From: Arthrobacter sp. KBS0703
GTDB taxonomy: Bacteria > Actinomycetota > Actinomycetes > Actinomycetales > Micrococcaceae
DNA: 64,000 nucleotides
NCBI RefSeq assembly: GCF_002008315.2
Contig: NZ_MVDG02000001.1
Location: forward strand, 4,216,001-4,280,000
Direction: 5' to 3'
The notes below the pieces were generated by a model, which ran no database searches, was not told where the DNA came from, and worked only from the letters and a program-made list of their open reading frames with translations. The position numbers and the translations under genes are program-made. Shown here in pieces: positions 16,151 to 24,788 of this stretch (its first letter is position 1; the number at the start of each line of letters is the position of its first letter).

Positions 16151-19100
16151 ATGACCAACACCGCAACGGATCACCGCGTTTCAGGCAAGGATGCCGCTGA
16201 GACCGGCGCCGTGGCTCCCCGCCCGGCAGTCTCCGACGTCGCCGAGGCTACGGCCCTGTCCGGCGAAGCCATCGCACTCGTGCGCCGCTGGCTGACCGAG
16301 GCCGCCAAGGTCCCGGTGGACGCCTCCGCTGAGCAGCTCGCCGGCGTCCTCAAGGACCCGAACGGCCTGGAGTTCACTGTCGGTTTCGTGGACGGCGTGG
16401 TCCGTCCGGAAGACCTGCACGTGGCCGCCCGCAACCTCGCTGCCCTTGCCCCGAAGGTTCCCGCCTTCCTGCCGTGGCACATGCGCAGCGCCGTCCGGCT
16501 CGGCGGCACCATGGCCCCGGTCCTGCCGCAGGTGGTCATCCCGATCGCCCGCCGCGTCCTCCGTGAAATGGTGGGCCACCTCATTGTCGATGCCACCGAC
16601 GCCAAGTTGGGCCCGGCCATCGCCAAGATCCGCAAAGACGGCATCAAGCTCAATGTGAACCTCCTCGGCGAGGCAGTCCTCGGCGAGCACGAGGCGTCCC
16701 GCCGGCTCGAGGGCACCCACACGCTGCTGGGCCGCCCGGATGTGGACTACGTGTCCATCAAGGTCTCCTCTACCGTGGCGCCGCACTCGGCCTGGGCCTT
16801 CGACGAAGCCGTGGAGCACGTCGTCGAAAAGCTCACCCCGCTGTTCGCCCGCGCCGCCTCCTTTGCCGCCGGCGGGCAGAAGGCCAAGTTCATCAACCTG
16901 GACATGGAGGAGTACAAGGACCTGGACATGACCATCGCGGTCTTCACCAGGATCCTGGACAAGCCGGAGTTCAAGAACCTCGAGGCCGGAATCGTACTCC
17001 AGGCCTACCTCCCGGACGCCCTGTCCGCCATGATCCGCCTGCAGGACTGGGCCGCCGCCCGCCGGGCCAACGGGGGAGCCGCCATCAAGGTCCGCGTGGT
17101 CAAAGGCGCCAACCTGCCCATGGAACAGGTGGAATCCTCGCTGCACGACTGGCCGCTGGCCACGTGGGGCACCAAGCAGGACTCGGACACCAACTACAAG
17201 CGGGTCATCAACTACTCGCTGCACCCGGAGCGGATCCGGAACATCCGGATCGGCGTGGCCGGCCACAACCTCTTTGACATCGCATTCGCCTGGCTGCTCG
17301 CCAAGCAGCGCGGCGTGGAATCCGGCATCGAGTTCGAGATGCTCCTCGGCATGGCACAGGGCCAGGCCGAAGCCGTCAAGAAGGACGTCGGCTCGCTGCT
17401 GCTCTACACCCCCGTGGTGCACCCGGCAGAGTTCGACGTCGCCATCGCGTACCTGATCCGCCGCCTCGAAGAGGGCGCCAGCCAGGAAAACTTCATGTCC
17501 GCAGTCTTTGAACTCAGCGAGAACGAGGCACTGTTCGAGCGCGAAAAGCAGCGCTTCCTTTCCTCCCTGGCAGAACTCGACGACGAGGTTCCGGGGCCCA
17601 GCCGCCGGCAGAACCGCAGCCTCCCGGCAGAGCCCATGCCGCACGACGGTTTCCGGAACACCCCGGACACGGACCCGTCCCTGCCCGCCAACCGCGACTG
17701 GGGCCGCGCCATCCTGGGCCGCGTCGCAACGTCCACGCTCGGCAACGCCGCCGTGGAGGCCGCCACAATCTCGGACGCAGCCACCCTTAACACGGTGATC
17801 GAAACCGCCGTCGAAAAGGGCAAGGCGTGGGGCGCACTCTCCGGCTCCGAGCGCGCCGAGATCCTGCACCGCGCCGGCGAAACCCTCGAGGCCCGCCGTG
17901 CGGACCTGCTTGAGGTCATGGCCAGCGAGACCGGCAAGACCATCGACCAGGGCGACCCCGAGATCAGCGAGGCTGTGGACTTCGCCCACTACTACGCCGA
18001 GTCGGCACGCAAGCTCGACGACGTCGACGGCGCCACGTTCGTTCCGGCGAAGCTCACCGTGGTGACCCCGCCGTGGAACTTCCCGGTGGCCATCCCCGCC
18101 GGTTCCACCCTCGCGGCGCTCGCCGCCGGCTCCGCCGTCGTCATCAAGCCCGCCAAGCAGGCACGCCGCAGCGGTGCCGTGATGATCGAGGCGCTGTGGG
18201 AGGCCGGCGTGCCCCGCGACGTGCTAACCATGGTGCAGCTGGGCGAACGTGAGCTCGGCCAGCAACTGATCTCGCACCCGTCCGTTGACCGCGTGATCCT
18301 CACCGGCGGCTACGAGACAGCTGAGCTGTTCCGGTCCTTCCGCAAGGACCTGCCGCTCCTGGCCGAGACCAGCGGCAAGAACGCCATCATCGTTACCCCC
18401 AGCGCGGACCTGGACCTGGCAGCCAAGGACGTGGCCTACTCCGCGTTCGGGCACGCCGGGCAGAAGTGCTCGGCCGCGTCGCTCGTGATCCTGGTGGGCT
18501 CCGTTGCCAAGTCCAAGCGGTTCCACAACCAGCTGATCGACGCCGTGACGTCCCTCAAAGTGGGCTACCCGGAAGACCCCACGAGCCAGATGGGCCCGAT
18601 CATCGAACCCGCGAGCGGCAAGCTGCTCAATGCCCTCACGACGCTCGGTGAAGGCGAGAACTGGGCCGTCGAACCGCGGAAGCTGGATGGCACCGGCCGG
18701 CTGTGGAGCCCCGGCGTCCGCCACGGCGTGCGGCGCGGGTCCTACTTCCACCTGACCGAATTCTTCGGCCCGGTCCTGGGCGTCATGACGGCGGAAACCC
18801 TCGAGGAAGCCATCGCCATCCAGAACCAGATCGAATACGGCCTCACCGCCGGCCTGCACTCCCTCAGCACGGACGAGCTCGGCCTGTGGCTGGACACCAT
18901 CCAGGCCGGAAACCTCTACGTCAACCGCGGCATCACCGGGGCCATCGTGCAGCGCCAGCCCTTCGGCGGCTGGAAGAAGTCCGCAGTCGGCGCCGGTACC
19001 AAGGCGGGCGGCCCCAACTACCTCGCCGGCCTCGGCGACTGGACCAGCAAGGAAAGCACGCAGGGCTCAACGGCGCGCATCTCCAGCCCCGGCGTGCGGC

Positions 19101-19684
19101 GCCTCGTGAATGCCGTAAAAGGCGAGTTCGACGCCGCAGAGCTGGACAAGCTGCAGCGGGCGCTGGGCTCCGACGCCCTGGCCTGGGCGGACGAGTTCGG
19201 CGCCGCCAAGGACGTCTCCGGCTTGGCCGCCGAGCGGAACGTCTTCCGGTACCGTGCCCTGCCGGTCACCGTCCGGCTGTCCGACGGCGAACAGCTCCCG
19301 GCGCTCGTCCGGACAGTAGCCGCCGGCGTGCTTGCCGGATCGCGGCTGACGGTCTCCACCGGCGTCGAACTCCCGGCGCAGTTGCGGGCGGTGCTGACCG
19401 GCCTGGACATCGCCGTCACGGCGGAGGACGACGCCGCGTGGCTGGCCTCCGCGGGCAGGCTCGCGGCTGCCGGCAAACTGTCCGGCGCCCGCATCCGCCT
19501 GATTGGCGGTTCGGCGGCGGCGCTGGCCGAGGCAACGGGCGGCCGCCCGGACCTGGCCATCTACGCGCACCAGGTCACGGAGGCCGGCCGCATCGAGATG
19601 CTTCCGTTCCTGCACGAGCAGGCCGTCAGCATCACCGCGCACCGCTTCGGAACGCCTAACCACCTGTCCGATTCGCTGATCTAG
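16151..19684 (+). CDS. putA: bifunctional proline dehydrogenase / glutamate-semialdehyde dehydrogenase
   Basis: PutA oxidises proline to glutamate in two steps using FAD and NAD+. The start at 16151 gives 1177 residues. The proline dehydrogenase barrel occupies roughly residues 90-480, with FINLDMEEYKDLDMT and RVVKGANLPMEQVE. The aldehyde dehydrogenase domain follows, with TPPWNFPVAIPAGS, LAETSGKNAII and the catalytic cysteine in GHAGQKCSAAS near residue 773. The last 200 or so residues form a C-terminal extension common in actinobacterial PutA. No DNA-binding N-terminal domain is present, so regulation must come from elsewhere; the shared leader blocks point to the nearby LysR regulator. A terminator follows the stop codon. 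Confidence 0.96.
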   Translation: MTNTATDHRVSGKDAAETGAVAPRPAVSDVAEATALSGEAIALVRRWLTEAAKVPVDASAEQLAGVLKDPNGLEFTVGFVDGVVRPEDLHVAARNLAALAPKVPAFLPWHMRSAVRLGGTMAPVLPQVVIPIARRVLREMVGHLIVDATDAKLGPAIAKIRKDGIKLNVNLLGEAVLGEHEASRRLEGTHTLLGRPDVDYVSIKVSSTVAPHSAWAFDEAVEHVVEKLTPLFARAASFAAGGQKAKFINLDMEEYKDLDMTIAVFTRILDKPEFKNLEAGIVLQAYLPDALSAMIRLQDWAAARRANGGAAIKVRVVKGANLPMEQVESSLHDWPLATWGTKQDSDTNYKRVINYSLHPERIRNIRIGVAGHNLFDIAFAWLLAKQRGVESGIEFEMLLGMAQGQAEAVKKDVGSLLLYTPVVHPAEFDVAIAYLIRRLEEGASQENFMSAVFELSENEALFEREKQRFLSSLAELDDEVPGPSRRQNRSLPAEPMPHDGFRNTPDTDPSLPANRDWGRAILGRVATSTLGNAAVEAATISDAATLNTVIETAVEKGKAWGALSGSERAEILHRAGETLEARRADLLEVMASETGKTIDQGDPEISEAVDFAHYYAESARKLDDVDGATFVPAKLTVVTPPWNFPVAIPAGSTLAALAAGSAVVIKPAKQARRSGAVMIEALWEAGVPRDVLTMVQLGERELGQQLISHPSVDRVILTGGYETAELFRSFRKDLPLLAETSGKNAIIVTPSADLDLAAKDVAYSAFGHAGQKCSAASLVILVGSVAKSKRFHNQLIDAVTSLKVGYPEDPTSQMGPIIEPASGKLLNALTTLGEGENWAVEPRKLDGTGRLWSPGVRHGVRRGSYFHLTEFFGPVLGVMTAETLEEAIAIQNQIEYGLTAGLHSLSTDELGLWLDTIQAGNLYVNRGITGAIVQRQPFGGWKKSAVGAGTKAGGPNYLAGLGDWTSKESTQGSTARISSPGVRRLVNAVKGEFDAAELDKLQRALGSDALAWADEFGAAKDVSGLAAERNVFRYRALPVTVRLSDGEQLPALVRTVAAGVLAGSRLTVSTGVELPAQLRAVLTGLDIAVTAEDDAAWLASAGRLAAAGKLSGARIRLIGGSAAALAEATGGRPDLAIYAHQVTEAGRIEMLPFLHEQAVSITAHRFGTPNHLSDSLI

Positions 19685-19716
19685 CCTCCATGCGGGCCTA
19701 AGGCGGGCAGAACAAT

Positions 19717-19750
19717 GGGCGGGCACCATCCGGTGCCCGCCCGTTAGTTT
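19717..19750 (+). terminator. intrinsic terminator after putA
   Basis: Perfect 11-bp arms, gggcgggcacc (19717-19727) and ggtgcccgccc (19732-19742), with a 4-base loop, followed by gttagttt. It lies between putA and the convergent small ribbon-protein gene and may serve both strands. Confidence 0.8.
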
Positions 19751-19788
19751 GCTGGCGGAATGTGCTCGTGCAGCTTAATCGTGCAGTT

Positions 19789-20004
19789 TTAGCCCAGGTA
19801 CCAGCCGGGCGGAGCCCAGGACGCGGGGACGCTGTGAGCGGAAAAGTCCTCGCACCGTGTGCAGGTGTAGGCGACTTCGCCCAGCGTCCTGACGGTGCCG
19901 TCATGGCGGTACTTCGGCGGAATGAACGACTCGAGGTAAACGAACTCGTCTGTTCCGCACTTTTCGCAGTTGGGCTTGCCGACATATTCCGTGTCGACGG
20001 TCAT
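19789..20004 (-). CDS. small CxxC metal-ribbon protein
   Basis: A 71-residue protein with two Cys pairs, NCEKCGTDEF and YTCTRCEDF, about 28 residues apart, as in zinc-ribbon or rubredoxin-like knuckles. The sequence ends with a Pro/Trp-rich tail (WAPPGWYLG). Function is unknown. The ATG at 20004 is chosen because the protein-like sequence begins there. An ATG 15 bp further up or one near 20126 would add a His/Thr-rich segment that looks like non-coding, partly repetitive DNA. No strong ribosome-binding site is visible for any of the three. The 230 bp upstream hold no other gene that I can support. Confidence 0.65.
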   Translation of the reverse strand: MTVDTEYVGKPNCEKCGTDEFVYLESFIPPKYRHDGTVRTLGEVAYTCTRCEDFSAHSVPASWAPPGWYLG

Positions 20005-20234
20005 AGAGTGGCGCGTCATAGGGTGGTGGGTCGTAGAGTGGTGCGGGATGTGGCGGTGGTTTGCGGCTGTGGTCACGGCGTACCTATCCCGAACAGTGCG
20101 GGCGTCGTTGCCTGGCAAGTTCGTCATCGAAACCTTATTGTTATCAGCCGCTTCATGACCTCCAACAGAGCCAGCATAGGCCCGCTGCGAACGGTTATCA
20201 ATGATTTTTCGTCCGCACCCCGGACTGGCGCGGC

Positions 20235-21089
20235 TCAAACCGGCTTCTTGAGCGTCCTTCCCATGATGGCCTGGGTCAGTGCATCGATGACCTCGGCGTT
20301 GGCCAGCGGGTTCCGAATCAGGGTGAAATCGACGTCCCCCACCGGCGGCAGCTCGAAACGGCGCGTGATGATTTTCAGGTCTTCGGGCACCAGCGATGAG
20401 GGCATGACCGCCACTCCGATGCCCGCGCGGACGGCCGCCAGTACGCCGCTGATCTGCTTGGTGGTGCACGTGATGCGCCAGGTCCGGCCCACGGATTCGA
20501 GGGCGTCGATGGCGAGTTTCCGGCTCAGGCTGGGCGACGGGTAGGCGATCAGCGGAACCGGTTGGCCGGGCTCCAGGGTGGTCTGCTCGAGTCCCACCCA
20601 GGAAAACGAATCATGCTGGACTACCGTGCCGTCCTTGGCCCCGGCCACCCATTTGACGAAGACCAGGTCCAGCTGACCGGAGTTGAGTCTCTTGTACAGC
20701 TGGTCGCTCTGGCCGACCGTCAGCTCCAGGTTGATCTGCGGATAGATCTGCCGGAACTCCCGCAGGATGCGCGGAAGTCCCGTGATGGCCAGGTCGTCCG
20801 CAGTGCCGAACCGCAGCCGGCCGCGCATGGCCGAACCGGAGAAGTACCGCGCGGCGGCGTCGTGGGCCGCGAGGATGCTGCGGGCGAACCCGGCCATCGC
20901 GTCGCCGTTGTCCGTCAGCCGGACGTCCCTCGTATCGCGGGTGATCAGCATCCGCTTGGCCGCCGTTTCGAGTTTGCGCACATGCTGGCTGACGGTCGGC
21001 TGGGCGAGACCCAGCCGGTCCGCGGCCTTGGTGAAGCTCAGCGTTTCGGCGACGGCGAGGAACGATCGGAGCTGCGCCGGTTCGAACAT
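20235..21089 (-). CDS. LysR-type regulator, divergent from an MFS transporter
   Basis: A 284-residue LysR-type regulator. The HTH occupies residues 1-60 (AETLSFTKAADRLGLAQPTV, then a recognition helix ending KLETAAKRML). The effector-binding domain covers residues 90-275 and includes RAGIGVAVMPSSLVPE. It is transcribed away from the MFS gene at 21245, and the 155-bp gap contains an AT-rich stretch around 21150-21180 that probably holds the operator. By the usual LysR logic it should control that exporter. The inducer is unknown. Confidence 0.9.
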   Translation of the reverse strand: MFEPAQLRSFLAVAETLSFTKAADRLGLAQPTVSQHVRKLETAAKRMLITRDTRDVRLTDNGDAMAGFARSILAAHDAAARYFSGSAMRGRLRFGTADDLAITGLPRILREFRQIYPQINLELTVGQSDQLYKRLNSGQLDLVFVKWVAGAKDGTVVQHDSFSWVGLEQTTLEPGQPVPLIAYPSPSLSRKLAIDALESVGRTWRITCTTKQISGVLAAVRAGIGVAVMPSSLVPEDLKIITRRFELPPVGDVDFTLIRNPLANAEVIDALTQAIMGRTLKKPV

Positions 21090-21244
21090 GCGTCCTCCTG
21101 GGTTGCGCCCCGAGCAGAAGATGGCTGCGGGGCCGACATTACGATCCGCAATGCTAGTTATACGACCAATAGTCTTACATGATCGTTCCCCGCCGCCCTA
21201 GCGTTAGAGGCATCCCCGCCGGCCCGCTCTCCTGAGGAACTCCT

Positions 21245-22569
21245 GTGACACCCCCACCGCCGTCAATGGCCACCGTCACCCAGCCCGTCGCCGTCGTCAG
21301 TGAACGCCTTCCGTGGCGCCACACCTTCATTTCCCTCCGAGTCCCCAACTTCCGGATCTTCGCGATTGGCCATTTCGTGGCCGTCATCGCCATCTGGATG
21401 CAGCGCATCGCCCAGGACTGGCTGGTGCTGCAGCTCTCCGGATCCGTCACCGCCGTCGGCATCACCGTGGCCCTGCAGTTCATGCCGTCGCTGGTGCTCG
21501 GCCCGTGGGGCGGGATAGTGGCGGACCGGTTCGCGAAACGCAAGATCCTGATCATCTGCCAGTCCGTCGCCGCCGTCCTGGCGGCCACCCTTGCTGTACT
21601 CGCGCTCGGCGGCGTGATCGAGGTCTGGCACGTGTACGTCATCGCGTTTGTCCTGGGGCTGGTCACGGTGCTGGACCAGCCTGCGCGGCAGGTGTTCGTC
21701 CATGAGCTCGTGGGGCCGCAGTACCTGCGCAATGCCATCAGCGTGAACTCCACGACGTTCCAGCTCGGCGGACTCATCGGCCCGGCACTCGCCGGAGTGC
21801 TGCTCACCGCGGTCGGGGCCGGCTGGGCCTTCGCCGCCAACGCGGTGGCCTGCTGCTCCACGGTGTCCATGCTGCTGCTTCTGCGGAAGGACCAGCTGTT
21901 TGTCAGCGCCCCGGCGCCGAAGCGGAAGGGCATGCTGCGCGAGGGGCTGCGGTACGCGCTCAGCAAGCCCACCATCTACTGGCCGTGGCTGATGGCAGGG
22001 TTCATCGCGGTGTTCGCCATGAGCCTGCCGGTGCTGCTCGCCGCGTTTGCGGACCGCGTCTACGGCATCGGTGCCGGCGGCTACGGGATGCTGAACGCGC
22101 TCGTGGCACTGGGCGCGCTGGCGGCGCGGTCGCCTCCACGCGGCGCCGCCAGCTGAGGCTGCGGTCGGTGGTCCTCGGCGCCGGGATGTACGGGCTCATG
22201 CTGTGCCTGTCCGCCTTGGCGCCGTCCCTGGCCTGGTTCGGCACCGCGATGGTGCTCTCAGGTTTCTGGTGCCTGATGTTCCTCACGGCGTCCAACCAGC
22301 TGGTCCAGATCAGCTCCAACATGGGGATCCGCGGCCGGGTGATGAGCCTTTACATCATGGTGCTGATCGGCGGCCAGGCGATCGGCGGACCCATGATCGG
22401 GTCCATTGCCGAGCACCTGGATCCGCACACCGCCCTGCTGGTGGCAGGCGGGGTGCCGGTGCTCGCGGCGGCGACGGTCGCCGTCGTCCTCGCCCGCAAG
22501 GGTGAGCTGAAGCTCAAGGTGGACTTCCGGGACCGCCGCCTGCTGCGGGTGGTGCAGCGGGCCGCCTAA
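21245..22569 (+). CDS. MFS transporter, frame broken by one missing base
   Basis: A major-facilitator protein of about 440 residues, with 12 hydrophobic segments, of the Bcr/EntS-like drug-efflux type ('MFS_3/TMEM175-like exporters'). The first part runs from the GTG at 21245 to about 22121 (FAIGHFVAVIAIWMQRIAQD; LGLVTVLDQPARQVFVHELV). The remainder continues in the next frame (RSVVLGAGMYGLMLCLSALA to the stop at 22569). Restoring one G at 22121-22124, in a run of Gs, gives the continuous LGALAGAVASTRRRQLRLRS. It is therefore most likely one intact gene with a base-call error. It is probably controlled by the divergent LysR gene; the exported compound is unknown. Confidence 0.85.
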
Positions 22570-22572
22570 GCC

Positions 22573-23736
22573 TTAGCTTTCCGGCAGCGCCTCGTGCGGG
22601 TAGTCAGCCGCCCGGTGCTGGAACTCCAGAACGTCCTTGTTGATGACAGCGCCGTCGCGGATTTCGATGGCGCGGGCAATGGTGTCGTTGTCCTCCCACG
22701 CGGCGGGACCGGACATGACGGTCTCCAGGAACGGCAGGAGAGCCTCGCTGATTTCCCAGCTGGAGGAGTTCCACAGGTACGACGGGCTGTGGTCCACCGC
22801 GTAGTAGTCGATGTGGTCGCCCACGGTGAACATCGGCTCGGCGAAGGTGGTGGTCCTGGCCCAGCTGAACCCCATGCCCTCGTCGCAGGAGACGTCCACG
22901 ATCAGGCTGCCGGGCCGGAATGCGCCCAGGTCCTCCGTGCGCAGGTACGTCAGCGGATTGTTGGGGTCCTGCAGGGTGCAGTTGACCACAATGTCGCTTT
23001 CGGCCAGGAACGGGGCCAGCGGGACGCGGCCGCGTTCGGTGATGACCTGGCTGAGGAACGGCGCCTTGTCGTCGTGGTCGAACTGCGCGATCCGCACCGA
23101 GTGGATGGGGGAGCCAACCGCGGCAACCCCGCGGTTGGTCAGCACCTGCACGTCATGGATGCCGTGCGCGTTCAGGGCCGTGACCGCGCCGCGGGCCGTG
23201 GCCCCGAAACCGATGACGACGGCGCTGAGCCGCCGGCCGTAATCGCCGGTGGACCCGGTGAGGGCCAGGGCGTGGATCACCGAGCAGTAGCCTGCGAGTT
23301 CGTTGTTCTTGTGGAACACGTGCAGGCCGAAGCCGCCGTCGCTGGCCCAGTGGTTCATCGCCTCGAAGGCGATCAGTGTCAGCTTCTTGTCGATGGCCAG
23401 CTGGGTGATGGCGCGGTCCTGGACGCAGTGCGGCCAGCCCCAGAGGACCTGGCCGTCGCGCAGTTCCGCGAGGTCCTGCGGCTGCGGTTTGGGCAGCAGG
23501 ACGACGTCGGCCTTCGCCACCAGTTCGTCGCGGCTGGCCAGGCTGCCCACCAGCGGGGCGAGTTGGGCGTCGGAAAAGCCGAAGCGTTCGCCGTAGCCGT
23601 GCTCCAGGATCATGCGCTGGCGCAACTCCGGGGCGATGCGCTCAAGGTGCAGGGGGTGCAGGGGCAGGCGGCGTTCATCCGGTTTTCGCGACGACGAGAC
23701 AACCCCCAGGGTGAGATGGTTCGGCGAGCCGGTCAC
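22573..23736 (-). CDS. N5-(carboxyethyl)ornithine synthase-like enzyme
   Basis: A 387-residue member of the alanine-dehydrogenase / PNT fold family, closest in layout to N5-(carboxyethyl)ornithine synthase, which reductively joins pyruvate and ornithine with NADPH. Visible features are the N-terminal SSSRKPDERRLPLHPLHLER substrate region, the VVLLPKPQP loop and a Rossmann segment around residues 165-185 (LSAVVIGFGATARGAV). Ordinary alanine dehydrogenases have a different core motif. It starts with GTG at 23736, overlapping the stop of the small basic protein by the GTGA arrangement, so the two are translationally coupled. The physiological product is uncertain. Confidence 0.75.
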   Translation of the reverse strand: MTGSPNHLTLGVVSSSRKPDERRLPLHPLHLERIAPELRQRMILEHGYGERFGFSDAQLAPLVGSLASRDELVAKADVVLLPKPQPQDLAELRDGQVLWGWPHCVQDRAITQLAIDKKLTLIAFEAMNHWASDGGFGLHVFHKNNELAGYCSVIHALALTGSTGDYGRRLSAVVIGFGATARGAVTALNAHGIHDVQVLTNRGVAAVGSPIHSVRIAQFDHDDKAPFLSQVITERGRVPLAPFLAESDIVVNCTLQDPNNPLTYLRTEDLGAFRPGSLIVDVSCDEGMGFSWARTTTFAEPMFTVGDHIDYYAVDHSPSYLWNSSSWEISEALLPFLETVMSGPAAWEDNDTIARAIEIRDGAVINKDVLEFQHRAADYPHEALPES

Positions 23737-23879
23737 TTCTTCTTTGCCGCCACCGGCTTAGCGCTGGTCTTGTCCAGTGAGCTGGCCGGTGCTGTGGCGG
23801 CTCTCTTGTCGGCGCGCTTTTCCTTGATGGATTTGCCGGATTTTTTGGATGCTGCTTGACGGGGGGACTTGTCAGCCAT
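23733..23879 (-). CDS. 48-residue Lys/Ala-rich basic protein
   Basis: A very small ORF: ATG at 23879, with AGGAG 6 bases upstream, and a stop overlapping the next gene's GTG. It encodes MADKSPRQAASKKSGKSIKE and 28 more residues, rich in Lys, Ala and Ser and ending in KKK. Such composition suits a nucleic-acid-binding tail like the C-termini of actinobacterial HU or Lsr2-associated proteins, but no domain can be named. The strong ribosome-binding site and the coupling to the CeoS-like gene argue that it is real. Confidence 0.7.
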   Translation of the reverse strand: MADKSPRQAASKKSGKSIKEKRADKRAATAPASSLDKTSAKPVAAKKK

Positions 23880-24002
23880 GGTTGCTCCTGTAGCGGAACC
23901 GAAGAGGTTCCTGACTTCTGACCATACAGGTAGCTGCCTAATGGGCCCCGGGGAAGTGGGCGGGCCTGGCGCCGAACTTCCCGGGCGGCGGGCCGGGGAA
24001 AA

Positions 24003-24076
24003 TGGAGCGGCTGACGGGAATCGAACCCGCGTGTCGAGCTTGGGAAGCTAGCGCTCTACCATTGAGCTACAGCCGC
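24003..24076 (-). tRNA. tRNA-Gly (anticodon CCC)
   Basis: Read on the minus strand, the acceptor arm is GCGGCTG pairing with CAGCCGC, the D arm is GCTCAATGGTAGAGC, the anticodon loop is TTCCCAA (anticodon CCC), and the T arm contains GGTTCGATTCC. The 3' T plus CCA is encoded. One mismatch is present in the anticodon stem. Confidence 0.93.
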
Positions 24077-24320
24077 AGTGCCCCGGATTTCGCCGGCGCA
24101 AAACCTAGCTTAGCGCAGTTGCGTGGCAGGCCAGGTCACCGGCGGTCCGTGCCCTTCGCGCGTCCTCCGGGCAGGCCCCGCTGGCTGTCTCCCGTAACTC
24201 TTCGGTAAAGGCCCGGTCAGCTTTCCCCGCGGCTTCATGCCGCTGGCTATCCTGAGTCCAGTTAGCCGCGGAACGGGGATACGGGCTACGAGAACCGCCC
24301 GACGCTGGAAAAAGGATCCG

Positions 24321-24767
24321 ATGGCATTTGCAGAACACGAGGTCCTCGTGCAGCGCGATGCGATGACGGTCTACATCTTCCTGCTGAACGGGCTGAACCT
24401 CGCGGCCTGGCAGCCGGGTATCCGCAGCATCAGCCTGAGTTCGGGCAGCGCGGGGAGCGCCGGCGCCCGGTATCAGGTGACACTCACGGGGCCGCGGGGC
24501 CGTCCGGTCGCGGCGGACTTTGAGATCTCACACGCACGGCCGGGGGCCGAAATCAGGTTCCAGGTGGTGGCCGGCCCCTCGTTGCCGAGCGGCGGGTTCT
24601 ACCTCAGCACCGAGGGCGCCGGCACGCGCGTGCGCTTCGCCCTCGAAGCCCCGCTCAAAGGCCTCCGGGGTCTCGGCCGGCCGGCCGTCCAGCGGAGGCT
24701 GCAGGAGCGGGTCGCCCAGCTCGAGCGGCTCAAGGCCGTGCTCGAAGAGCGTCCGACGGCGGATTAG
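24321..24767 (+). CDS. SRPBCC-fold protein (polyketide cyclase/START-like)
   Basis: A 148-residue cytoplasmic protein. ATG 24321 follows an AAAGGA ribosome-binding site. The pattern (two early helices, NGLNLAAWQPGI, then alternating beta strands such as ARYQVTLTGPRG and RFQVVAGPSLPSGGFYLSTE, and a long C-terminal helix) matches the SRPBCC/START helix-grip fold used to bind hydrophobic ligands. No catalytic residues can be named. It converges on the CAP protein gene, whose stop lies 21 bases past its own. Confidence 0.75.
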   Translation: MAFAEHEVLVQRDAMTVYIFLLNGLNLAAWQPGIRSISLSSGSAGSAGARYQVTLTGPRGRPVAADFEISHARPGAEIRFQVVAGPSLPSGGFYLSTEGAGTRVRFALEAPLKGLRGLGRPAVQRRLQERVAQLERLKAVLEERPTAD

Positions 24768-24788
24768 GACTCCGCGGCGGGGCCGGGG

